A DNA stretch of 14,816 nt from contig CAZQKW010000071.1 in assembly GCA_964594075.1 (NCBI GenBank), forward strand, positions 1 through 14,816, read 5' to 3'. Positions 8,001 to 13,843 of the stretch are shown piece by piece. The translations under genes were made by a program, and so were the position numbers. The notes below the pieces were generated by a model, which had not been told where the DNA came from, did no database searches, and saw only the letters and a list, made by a program, of their open reading frames with translations. Source of the DNA: CAZQKW01 sp964594075. GTDB taxonomy: Bacteria > Desulfobacterota > WTBG01 > CAIYCZ01. The number at the start of each line of letters is the position of its first letter. Position 1 is the first letter of the stretch.

Positions 8001-10738
8001 GCCGCCATAATCTCTTCCGGTGTTCCCTGGGCAACAATACAGCCCCCTTCTTCACCCCCCTCAGGTCCGAGGTCAATAATATGATCAGCACATTTAATGA
8101 AATCAAGATTATGCTCGACCACCAGCAGAGAGTGGCCGCGCTCAAGGAGCAGGGTGAAGAGGTTCAAAAGCTTCTGTATATCATCAAAGTGAAGGCCGGT
8201 GGTTGGCTCATCAAAAAGAAATAAGGTGTGCCCGTGAGTTCCCGGTTTGATAATGGATGCTACTTTGAGCCGCTGCGATTCGCCGCCCGAAAGCGTATTG
8301 ACGGACTGTCCCAGACGCAGGTAGCCTAAACCGACCATTTCCAGGAGTTCGAGCTGCGCAACAAGTTTTGGCGAGGAAGAAAAAAATGACCGTGCTTCAG
8401 ACACGGTCAGTTCAAGCACCTGAGAGATATTTTTATTCTGATAGGTTACCTCAAGGACGTCTTTTGTGTAGCGCGCACCCTGGCAGTGCGGGCAGCGCAC
8501 AAAGACATCGGAGAGAAACTGCATTTCAATTTTTTCAAACCCGTCGCCCTGGCACTGCTCGCAGCGGCCGCCCGGGGTATTGAACGAAAACGTTGATGCA
8601 GAGTAACCGCGCTCTCTGGCTTCAGTGGTCTGTGCAAAAATTTTCCTGATTTCATCAAACATTTTTAAGTAGGTAAGCGGATTGGACCGGGGTGTCCGGC
8701 CGATCGGGCTCTGGTCCATAAGCGTAACCTGGTCTAACAGCTCTGCGCCTGAGATTTCACACTGGCGATTTGATTCACCACCGGCTCTGCCCATCTTTTT
8801 CAGCAAACCCTGGTAAATGACATTCTTCAACAGCGTGCTCTTGCCTGAACCCGAAACGCCGGTAATGCAAACCAGAAGCCCCAGCGGTATTGAAAACGTA
8901 AGGTTTTGCAGATTATGGTGAGCGGCATTTTTTATCTGCAGATACTGTCCGGAGCGCGGTGAACGGCGCGTGGCAGGCAGTGGAATCGAACAGTCGCCCT
9001 TAAGATAGCGCCCGGTAAGGGATTGCCGGGCATGCAGAATGTCGCGGGATTTGCCACAAAAGACCAGTTCGCCTCCTTCGGCGCCGGCACGGGGACCAAG
9101 ATCAACAATCATGTCACTGTTCATTATAATCTCCGGGTCATGCTCCACCACCGCAATAGTATTCCCCATATCGCGCATTCCTTTCAATATGCCGATAAGG
9201 CGTTGGTTGTCGCGGGGATGAAGACCGATACTGGGCTCATCCAGTATGTAAAAGGCATTAACCAGGGATGCGCCGAGTGCGGTAGTGAGGCTTGCCCGCA
9301 CCACCTCCCCGCCCGAGAGGGTGCGCGACTGCCGATCAAGCGTGAGATAGCCTAAGCCCACTGACGCCAAATAGCCCAGCCGACTTTTAATTTCTTCCAC
9401 CAAGAGGCGGGTTGCCTTATCGTCTGCGCCATTGTGTGCAAGCTGTTCAAAAAACTGGTGGCAGCGGCTGATGCTCAGCGCACAGATTTCGGCAATGGTT
9501 TTACCTTGTATCCGGTAGAGGAGGGACTCGGGCTGAAAGCGCGTGCCGGCGCAGTTCGGGCATTTCGCGTAGCCCCGATATTTTGAAAGCAGCACCCGGA
9601 TATGCATCTTATACGTTTTTGTCTCAAGCCAATCAAAAAAACCCTTGATACCGTAAAAATCATCGCTGCCGTTTATTATTCTTTCTCGGTCAGCCAAAGA
9701 AAGATTACAGAACGGGACATCAACCGGGATGTGTTCTTTTTTGCAGAACTTCATGAGATCGTAGTACGCTTCCCGATACGCCGGCGTAGCCCAGGGCTTA
9801 ATGGCGTCATTTTTCAAGCTCAGATTTGGATCGGGCACTATCAGGTCAAGATCAATAGTAATAATCTTTCCAAAGCCATTGCAGGCGGGGCAGGCGCCCA
9901 GGGGGTTATTGAAGGAAAACAGGTTGGGAAAGGGTTCGCGGTAGCTGATGTCGCATGCCGGACAGTGTAAGGCACTGCTGAATTTCCGCGGCGGTTTGAG
10001 CTTCTGCGGGCCATGATCAGAGGGAAAAAAAACCGTCACCAGCCCCTTGCCAAAATGAAGCCCCATTTCGAGGGAGTCAACCAGGCGTTTTGCATTTTCA
10101 CGGCTTATGACGACACGGTCCACAACAATTGCCGTCTGGGCCGATGGCAGCTCTTCGAGCAGGCTTATGTTGAGCTCGGCAACCGTACCGTGATGATAGA
10201 TTCGGGAGAATCCCATTTTTCGTAACCCGTCTATCATTTCAGTGCGGGAAACCCGTTCTGAATTTTTCAGGAAGAACGGAAAGGTGATGACCGCAGTATG
10301 TGTAGTGAAATCGTGCAGAAGCTTTTTTGCTATCGACTCAGCAGAATCCTTCTCCACCGGCTGGTTACAGCCCCGGCAGTAAAGCGTTGCAAGCTTAGGG
10401 AATAATAACTTGAGGTAATCGTTTATTTCAGTAAGCGTCCCCAGCGTGGAACGCGAGGTCTTAATGGGGTTAGTCTGGTTGATGGCAATGGCCGGCGGAA
10501 TGCCTTCAATTTTATCAACCTGCGGCTTATCCATCCGCTCCAGAAACTGCCGGGCATAGGCAGAAAAGCTTTCCACATAGCGTCGCTGCCCTTCTGCATA
10601 CAGAGTGTCAAAGGCAAGGCTTGATTTTCCCGCCCCGCTGACGCCGGTTATCACGGTAATCTGATTAAGCGGCAGATCAAGGTTTAGATTTTTGAGATTA
10701 TTCTGGCGCGCGCCTCTGATGATAATTGCGTTTTTCAT
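5093..10738 (-). CDS. uvrA: Tandem-fused excinuclease ABC subunit UvrA (two UvrA copies in one chain)
   Basis: This is the DNA damage-recognition ATPase of nucleotide excision repair, which loads UvrB at lesions. Ordinary UvrA is about 940 residues with two ABC modules; this protein is 1881 residues with four. Walker A motifs lie at 32-39, 627-634, 979-986 and 1573-1580. LSGGE signatures lie at 474, 816, 1420 and 1762. Walker B Asp-Glu pairs are at 500/501, 843/844, 1446/1447 and 1789/1790, and switch His residues at 533, 876, 1479 and 1822. Each half has its own zinc-binding CxxC pairs (259/262 with 283/286 and 726/729 with 749/752; 1198/1201 with 1222/1225 and 1672/1675 with 1695/1698). The join falls near residues 928-950. 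The second half keeps the canonical PLVKGRKG stretch (about 1101-1108) of the UvrB-binding domain, whereas the first half has diverged there (FPFFLKNSE). The first signature reads LSGGEVVR rather than LSGGEAQR. The start lies 13 bp after the phosphorylase gene, without a strong Shine-Dalgarno. Confidence 0.97.
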   Translation of the reverse strand: MKNAIIIRGARQNNLKNLNLDLPLNQITVITGVSGAGKSSLAFDTLYAEGQRRYVESFSAYARQFLERMDKPQVDKIEGIPPAIAINQTNPIKTSRSTLGTLTEINDYLKLLFPKLATLYCRGCNQPVEKDSAESIAKKLLHDFTTHTAVITFPFFLKNSERVSRTEMIDGLRKMGFSRIYHHGTVAELNISLLEELPSAQTAIVVDRVVISRENAKRLVDSLEMGLHFGKGLVTVFFPSDHGPQKLKPPRKFSSALHCPACDISYREPFPNLFSFNNPLGACPACNGFGKIITIDLDLIVPDPNLSLKNDAIKPWATPAYREAYYDLMKFCKKEHIPVDVPFCNLSLADRERIINGSDDFYGIKGFFDWLETKTYKMHIRVLLSKYRGYAKCPNCAGTRFQPESLLYRIQGKTIAEICALSISRCHQFFEQLAHNGADDKATRLLVEEIKSRLGYLASVGLGYLTLDRQSRTLSGGEVVRASLTTALGASLVNAFYILDEPSIGLHPRDNQRLIGILKGMRDMGNTIAVVEHDPEIIMNSDMIVDLGPRAGAEGGELVFCGKSRDILHARQSLTGRYLKGDCSIPLPATRRSPRSGQYLQIKNAAHHNLQNLTFSIPLGLLVCITGVSGSGKSTLLKNVIYQGLLKKMGRAGGESNRQCEISGAELLDQVTLMDQSPIGRTPRSNPLTYLKMFDEIRKIFAQTTEARERGYSASTFSFNTPGGRCEQCQGDGFEKIEMQFLSDVFVRCPHCQGARYTKDVLEVTYQNKNISQVLELTVSEARSFFSSSPKLVAQLELLEMVGLGYLRLGQSVNTLSGGESQRLKVASIIKPGTHGHTLFLFDEPTTGLHFDDIQKLLNLFTLLLERGHSLLVVEHNLDFIKCADHIIDLGPEGGEEGGCIVAQGTPEEIMAAPHSYTGRFLKKYLTRAVPLFNKANAHNGLEESAAPPAFIEITGAREHNLKNITLSIPREKLVVITGLSGSGKSTLAFDILFAEGQRRFLETLSPYARQYIKQLDRPEVDSLRGIPPTVAIEQRLAAARGMSTVATLTEVYHYLRLLFAKAGEQHCPSCDAPLKSQSAAEIAEDIILCFTGNTVMLLSPLVKGRKGYHKEVIEKARQEGFEKIRINGQIVNLREIFAVQRYQLHQIELVTAEFKVLKKIRACILREVEKALIRGKGTLYVATHGTNEKIYSTRRFCDRCQISLEEPDPRLFSFNSPEGACSSCSGLGINAALSPELIAPDTTRSINEGAIIPLASSFMERHLKKKIMHAIESQLHIPLAMPLQKLPKETFHALFYGADHGAGITFPGLLHILHTSREGNGENSWSQYLSQFYAETACASCRGTRLNPRALSVKLGGCSIAAVTSMTPPEARSFLTSLSFTEKQQIIASPILKELKTRLEFLDRVGLSYLTLDRRGDTLSGGEAQRIRLAAQMGSNLRGVAYILDEPTIGLHPHDNKNLLRILRSLQKRGNTLIIVEHDEETIRSADFVIDLGIGGGIHGGNVVAAGTLQDIMHSKESVTGAWLSHAHGMRKFRQPRPLDGCAYVTIEGAREHNLKHITVSIPLQRLTVVTGVSGSGKSTLVKDTVYKGIKKRLGSYYGYTGACDSLKGAEHLSRVAEIDQSPIGKTPRSTPATYIGFYSEIRRMFSLVPESQIRGFTPSRFSFNVSGGRCEKCSGQGKIKMAMSFLPDVYVLCDVCQGKRFNEETLSVRLKGKNISDVLDLTVEEACSFFQGFPAIHRPLHLLARMGLGYLTLGQQSPTLSGGEAQRIKIAYELSRTTRGNTLYVLDEPTTGLHVADIDNLMTVLQELVDRGNTMIIIEHNMEVIRQADYIIDLGPEGGDQGGFVVASGTPAEVAIKTKTSYTARYLNQYLRQKNLLSK

Positions 10739-10751
10739 GCAGCACCCGTTC

Positions 10752-11582
10752 TCAAGCGAGATGCTTTTTCAGAAGAGATGATTTGCGAAGCTGGGCGCAG
10801 GAGCAATGACGGGGTGTGCGCAGGATGCGTTTAAGAGTGTTTAGCAAAAGCTGTCCCATCGGTTTTGCGGCGGTGTAAAAAAGTTCCATGAAAACATCAT
10901 GAGACCAGTCTCCGGCAATTCCCTCCGCAAAATTAACCACCAGATATAAACCTGCATAACAAGAGCCGATTTCCCGCGCCAGATAGACCTCCGGCGCCAG
11001 GCTCTGTCCGACGACATCAATACCCAAGCGGGCAAACAGATTGATTTCGGCGCGGCTTTCAAAATGCCGCCCTTCAGTAACCGCATAGATTCCGCGTTCT
11101 GTTACCCGGCGGTCGGCGGAGGCGTGTGCTTCGGCAGCTAACGCGGCTCTGAGAGCTGGGCAGAGGGGATCGCGCATGATTAACAGAAAGTCATCACTCA
11201 GGCAGACGTCTTTCCTGAGCGAGAAATCAACATAGTCGTCAGGAATCATAAGGTCTCCGGGCCGCAAATTCTTGTGCAGGCTGCCGACGCCACCCTCGGC
11301 AAGGATGGTGTGCACACCCGCTTCTCTGAGCACCCAGAACACCTGCTGTGAGGCAGCGCCACGGGGCACGTTGCCGCGCCACCCGTGCATTCTGCAGGCA
11401 ATAACCTTTTCGCCCGCAACCTCAAAAAGAGTAAAAGGAGGGCTTTCGCCGAACGGCGTATTAAATACCCGTCCTTCTTCAAGAACGCGTGTATCAGAAT
11501 CGTTCAGTGCAGCAGGAAATTTTATTGAGCAGGTGCTTGAACCGCCAATGATTGCATATGGTGCATGTGTCATGGGAAACAT
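10752..11582 (-). CDS. MTAP/PNP-family nucleoside phosphorylase, probably 6-oxopurine-specific
   Basis: This 276-residue protein belongs to the trimeric purine nucleoside phosphorylase family that includes 5'-methylthioadenosine phosphorylase (MTAP). It is expected to split a nucleoside with phosphate into a base and a pentose-1-phosphate in purine salvage. Family landmarks are IIGGSS (11-16, phosphate-binding start), NTPFG (41-45), AEGGVGSL (95-102), TEGRHFESRAE (169-179) and SLAPEVYLARE (194-204). The region equivalent to human MTAP ATDYDCW reads VVNFAEG (215-221), so the two acidic base-selecting residues are Asn217 and Ala219. An Asn here is typical of enzymes that use 6-oxopurines such as methylthioinosine or inosine. 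The preceding Met-Thr of MTAP is Gln193-Ser194 and the YQAN ribose region is changed (about SQQV), so the substrate may be unusual. Start choice is between Met1 (11582) and Met4 (11573); neither has a clear Shine-Dalgarno. It is probably co-transcribed with uvrA. Confidence 0.85.
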   Translation of the reverse strand: MFPMTHAPYAIIGGSSTCSIKFPAALNDSDTRVLEEGRVFNTPFGESPPFTLFEVAGEKVIACRMHGWRGNVPRGAASQQVFWVLREAGVHTILAEGGVGSLHKNLRPGDLMIPDDYVDFSLRKDVCLSDDFLLIMRDPLCPALRAALAAEAHASADRRVTERGIYAVTEGRHFESRAEINLFARLGIDVVGQSLAPEVYLAREIGSCYAGLYLVVNFAEGIAGDWSHDVFMELFYTAAKPMGQLLLNTLKRILRTPRHCSCAQLRKSSLLKKHLA

Positions 11583-11646
11583 GTTTTGGAGATAAAATAG
11601 CTATATATGTTTCAAACGGTAATAGTTAATTTATGCGTAACATTTA

Positions 11647-11675
11647 ATAATATGTTAAAATTGGCATAAAAGCAA
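11647..11675 (-). promoter_or_regulatory. Candidate sigma70-type promoter for the phosphorylase-uvrA operon
   Basis: On the minus strand a -10 box TATTAT (plus positions 11647-11652, five of six consensus bases) is preceded by TTGCTT (11670-11675, three of six) with a 17-bp spacer. Transcription would start near 11640 and leave an untranslated leader of about 57 nt before the start at 11582. The surrounding spacer is very AT-rich, so chance matches are likely. Confidence 0.3.
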
Positions 11676-11696
11676 ATGCTTTGACGGCAAAAAAAT

Positions 11697-11723
11697 TTGA
11701 CATTAAGCACAGTTGACTATATG
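11697..11723 (+). promoter_or_regulatory. Candidate promoter for map-def
   Basis: A perfect TTGACA (11697-11702) is followed after 15 bp by TATATG (11718-11723), four of six matches to a -10 box. The spacer is shorter than ideal. The position, about 75 bp before a probable transcribed hairpin and the map start, fits a promoter for the two-gene unit, but the -10 is weak. Confidence 0.3.
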
Positions 11724-11759
11724 TAATTAAAGGACATACGTAAAAGAATTGCCTGTTGC

Positions 11760-11780
11760 CCCGGCTCAAAGAGTGCCGGG
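11760..11780 (+). promoter_or_regulatory. GC-rich hairpin in the map 5' leader
   Basis: CCCGGC (11760-11765) pairs perfectly with GCCGGG (11775-11780) around a 9-nt loop in an otherwise AT-rich spacer. There is no T tract after it, so it is not an obvious terminator. It sits 26 bases before the map start codon. The only purine-rich Shine-Dalgarno candidate (GGGAG, 11778-11782) overlaps its right arm. It could affect translation of map or mRNA stability, which is inference only. Confidence 0.35.
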
Positions 11781-11806
11781 AGTTACTGCAACACTAATGA
11801 TGACGC

Positions 11807-12589
11807 ATGATTATCATTAAGACACCTCAAGAAATAGAATTGATGCGAGACAGCAATCGGCTGGTAGCTGAAACCCTCGGTGAATTGCAAAAGCTTGTTA
11901 CCGAAGGGGTTTCCACTGAAGAGCTTGACCGTTTTGCGGAAGACTTTATCCGACGGCGGGGCGCCGTGCCGGCATTTAAAGGTTACCGTGGTTTTCCGGC
12001 TACGCTCTGTGTCTCCATTAATGAAGAAATTGTCCATGGCATACCCAGCCGCCGGAAACTGCACGATGGCGATATCGTAAGCATTGATCTGGGGGTGCTG
12101 CTGAACGGGTTTTATGGAGATGCCGCCATTACCGTTGCCATTGGCAACGTCAGCCCTCGGGCTCAGAAGCTGCTGCAGGTGACCGAAGCGGCTCTGTATC
12201 GCGGGATAGAAAAAGCCGTGGTAGGAAATCGCCTGCTGGATATTTCCAAGGCAATTCAAACCACCGTGGAGGCTGAGGGATTCAGCGTGGTGAGAGATTT
12301 TGTCGGGCACGGCATTGGGAAAAATCTTCACGAGGAACCGCAGATTCCGAATTTTTACTCGTCTTCTGCGCACAATCCCCGTCTGCAGGAAGGCATGGTG
12401 CTTGCCCTTGAGCCCATGGTCAATGAAGGAACATATAAAATGAAAATTCTGGCTGATGAATGGACCGCAGTCACCGCTGACAGCAAACTGTCTGCGCATT
12501 TTGAACACACGATTGCCGTAACCAGGAATGGTCCCAGCATTCTGAGCAGCCTTGATAATAAAAAATCATCATTGCCATTGGCAGGATAG
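11807..12589 (+). CDS. map: Type I methionine aminopeptidase
   Basis: This 260-residue cytoplasmic enzyme removes the initiator methionine from nascent proteins after deformylation. All five metal ligands of the pita-bread fold can be placed: Asp94 (VSIDLG), Asp105 (GFYGDAA), His168 (GHGIGKNLHEEP), Glu202 (ALEPMVNEG) and Glu233 (HFEHTIAVT), along with the substrate-binding His77 (NEEIVHGIP). Length and the starting MIIIKTPQEIELMR are normal for the type I family. The start is bounded by an in-frame stop two codons upstream (11801-11803). There is no well-spaced Shine-Dalgarno. It is followed after 5 bp by def, so the two enzymes of N-terminal methionine processing are made together. The C-terminal extension after the last ligand is short and polar (DNKKSSLPLAG). 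Confidence 0.97.
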   Translation: MIIIKTPQEIELMRDSNRLVAETLGELQKLVTEGVSTEELDRFAEDFIRRRGAVPAFKGYRGFPATLCVSINEEIVHGIPSRRKLHDGDIVSIDLGVLLNGFYGDAAITVAIGNVSPRAQKLLQVTEAALYRGIEKAVVGNRLLDISKAIQTTVEAEGFSVVRDFVGHGIGKNLHEEPQIPNFYSSSAHNPRLQEGMVLALEPMVNEGTYKMKILADEWTAVTADSKLSAHFEHTIAVTRNGPSILSSLDNKKSSLPLAG

Positions 12590-12594
12590 TTGTT

Positions 12595-13092
12595 ATGGCA
12601 CGTAAAGAAGTTATCACGTTTCCTCACCAGGTTTTGCGGCAAAACTGCGAGGCGGTCGCCAACATAAACGGCGACATTATACAGCTTATTGACGATATGG
12701 CAGAGACGATGTATGCGTATCGGGGTGTCGGCCTTGCTGCGCCGCAAATCGGTGTTACCAAACGGATCATCGTGCTGGATGTGGGGCAGGGCCTCATCAG
12801 TTTGCTTAATCCGGAGATTGTTGACAGCGAAGGAACCGCAGTGCGCGAGGAAGGGTGTTTATGTCTGCCGGAAATAACCGTTAACGTGGAACGCAAAGAA
12901 AAAATTTACCTCAAAGGAATTGACAAAAAAGGCACCGAGGTAGCTTTTGAAGCGGACGGCCTTCTTGCCCGCGCGCTGCAGCACGAAATTGATCATCTTC
13001 AGGGAACCCTCATTATAGATAAGCTCTCAAAACTAAAGCGCGACATGATCATTAGGCGGCTCAGAAAGCAGCAGCTCAAGGCGCAAAAATAA
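12595..13092 (+). CDS. def: Peptide deformylase
   Basis: This 165-residue metalloenzyme removes the formyl group from the initiator methionine of new proteins, the step before methionine aminopeptidase. The three family motifs are intact: GVGLAAPQIG (44-53), EGCLCLPE (86-93, with metal ligand Cys88) and HEIDH (130-134, with two His ligands and catalytic Glu131). Cys90 stands where many deformylases have Ser (EGCLS), a common kind of variation. Ribosome-binding sequence AGGA (12583-12586) overlaps the end of map, 8 bases before ATG, so the two genes are almost certainly one transcript. The usual companion fmt is not next to it: the following kilobase has no convincing gene. The C-terminus is a basic helix (RRLRKQQLKAQK) typical of bacterial type 1 deformylases. 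Confidence 0.97.
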   Translation: MARKEVITFPHQVLRQNCEAVANINGDIIQLIDDMAETMYAYRGVGLAAPQIGVTKRIIVLDVGQGLISLLNPEIVDSEGTAVREEGCLCLPEITVNVERKEKIYLKGIDKKGTEVAFEADGLLARALQHEIDHLQGTLIIDKLSKLKRDMIIRRLRKQQLKAQK

Positions 13093-13156
13093 ACTGCCGA
13101 GCCAGCAGCTATCGGTGTTTAGTAATTTATGCATCGCGTATTGTCGCTTGTAAGTT

Positions 13157-13218
13157 GTGAACAGTGAAAGGTGAATGGTAAACTTTCTGTTCATTGATTC
13201 ACCTATTTACTGACTCAC
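13157..13218. repeat. Imperfect inverted repeat built on short GTGAA-type units
   Basis: The left arm (13157-13176) contains GTGAACAGTGAAAGGTGAAT. The right arm (13197-13218) reads back as its near-complement with a few mismatches and a small bulge, enclosing about 20 nt. The left arm is itself made of short tandem variants of GTGAA. It lies 65 bp after the def stop codon and has no T tract, so it could be a REP-like dispersed repeat or an mRNA-stabilising stem after map-def. Confidence 0.5.
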
Positions 13219-13280
13219 CCGTGTGCAGTTGTCCCACTATTTATTCCGCTATCTTCAATCCGCATTATTAGTAGCAGACT

Positions 13281-13399
13281 GTTGAAAAAGTTTCATTCTG
13301 AACGACGTGAAGAATCTCAACTTGTAGAATCAGCTCGGCAATTCACTACGTTAAGAATGAATTTCGGATCCCAGCCCTTATACTATCTTGTTTTTCAAC
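13281..13399. mobile_element. MITE-like palindromic element with terminal inverted repeats
   Basis: Terminal repeats GTTGAAAAA (13281-13289) and TTTTTCAAC (13391-13399) are perfect complements. Inside them a second pair matches at about 15 of 18 positions: CATTCTGAACGACGTGAA near 13294-13311, and the complement of TTCACTACGTTAAGAATG near 13342-13359. The 119-bp unit has no coding capacity. The CATTCTGAACGAnGTGAAGAATCT type of sequence is a familiar dispersed non-coding repeat in several environmental bacterial genomes, from general recognition rather than a search. I see no clear target-site duplication, and no transposase is in the window, so mobility is inferred from structure alone. Confidence 0.55.
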
Positions 13400-13562
13400 G
13401 ACCGGTTAGTGTCCAAAAAAGAACATGGATGCCCTTTCATTAACTTTTAGGGCTACAGTTCTAAAAAATAACATTAATAAACAGTTGAATGAGGCATAAA
13501 ACGCCTCTTCTAAATGTTAATCATCATTATTGAATTAATAACCTTCTGATATAAAAAAATAC
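13400..13562. other. AT-rich spacer with one small hairpin
   Basis: No reading frame of useful length is seen. The only structure is a 5-bp stem, GAGGC (13491-13495) with GCCTC (13503-13507), around a 7-nt AT-rich loop. It lacks a T tract and is too short to call a terminator. The rest is AT-rich sequence leading into the promoter at 13563. Confidence 0.5.
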
Positions 13563-13590
13563 TTGACAAAGAGATATAGAACCATATAAT
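13563..13590 (+). promoter_or_regulatory. Near-consensus sigma70 promoter
   Basis: The -35 box TTGACA (13563-13568) and the -10 box TATAAT (13585-13590) are both perfect consensus, separated by 16 bp. It is the best promoter match I see in the window. The predicted start is near 13597. It points into a stretch with no standard-sized gene that ends at an intrinsic terminator about 165 nt on, so it should drive a short transcript. Confidence 0.7.
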
Positions 13591-13669
13591 ACAACCCTAC
13601 TTATTGTTTTAATAAAAAATACTGCAAATATCAGGCAATATTTATATTAAAACATCTTGGGACACGGAA

Positions 13670-13744
13670 ATGAGAATTGAGGTGGGACCGAACGATTTTT
13701 TCTCGCTATTGGCAGCGTTAAAAACCGCAATCAGAGTGTCTTAA
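13670..13744 (+). CDS. Candidate 24-residue peptide ending inside the terminator loop
   Basis: ATG 13670 opens a 24-codon frame that begins MRIEVGPNDF and ends with KTAIRVS before TAA at 13742-13744. A partial Shine-Dalgarno GGGA (13659-13662) lies 7 bases upstream. The peptide has a short hydrophobic core (FFSLLAAL). The left arm of the terminator (13720-13734) is within the frame and the stop is in its loop, so translating ribosomes would cover the hairpin. That is the geometry of a leader peptide, but there is no obvious run of one regulatory codon. A frame this short may be chance. Confidence 0.25.
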   Translation: MRIEVGPNDFFSLLAALKTAIRVS

Positions 13745-13763
13745 AACCTGATGGCGGTTTTTT
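13720..13763 (+). terminator. Strong Rho-independent terminator
   Basis: AAAAACCGCAATCAG (13720-13734) pairs with CTGATGGCGGTTTTT (13748-13762) with a single mismatch in a 15-bp stem. The loop is 13 nt, and the right arm itself supplies the T tract, which continues to 13763. It closes the short transcript begun at 13563-13590. It is the strongest terminator I found here. Confidence 0.8.
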
Positions 13764-13843
13764 ATTTCCCACCCTTGGTAAACTCATGACTTTGAAATCA
13801 CACCTTAACACTTTGTTATGTGTGGCTCACTGTATACACAGAA

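Larger units (their letters stand above)
13597..13763 (+). ncRNA. Putative small transcript (sRNA, small-peptide mRNA or attenuated leader)
   Basis: A perfect promoter upstream and a strong intrinsic terminator at the end define a predicted RNA of about 165 nt. It matches no RNA family I recognise. The first 60 nt are AT-rich. The middle carries two similar segments, GGGACACGGAA (13659-13669) and GGGACCGAA (13684-13692). A 24-codon frame (13670-13744) runs into the terminator and stops in its loop. The unit could be a trans-acting small RNA, the mRNA of a small peptide, or a leader that controls read-through to the lipoprotein gene at 14128. The RNA is inferred from its boundaries; expression is unknown. 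Confidence 0.45.

Noticed and set aside
6065..9970. Several plus-strand frames of 60-122 codons opposite uvrA
   Set aside because: They are antisense shadows of a continuous, fully motif-supported gene.
5093..10738. Two separate uvrA genes rather than a fusion
   Set aside because: One frame runs unbroken through all four ATPase modules, and no stop or start signal separates the halves at the linker near residues 928-950.
11783..12508. 241-codon frame on the minus strand opposite map
   Set aside because: It is antisense to a gene with all catalytic residues intact, overlaps it almost completely, and has no recognisable domain.
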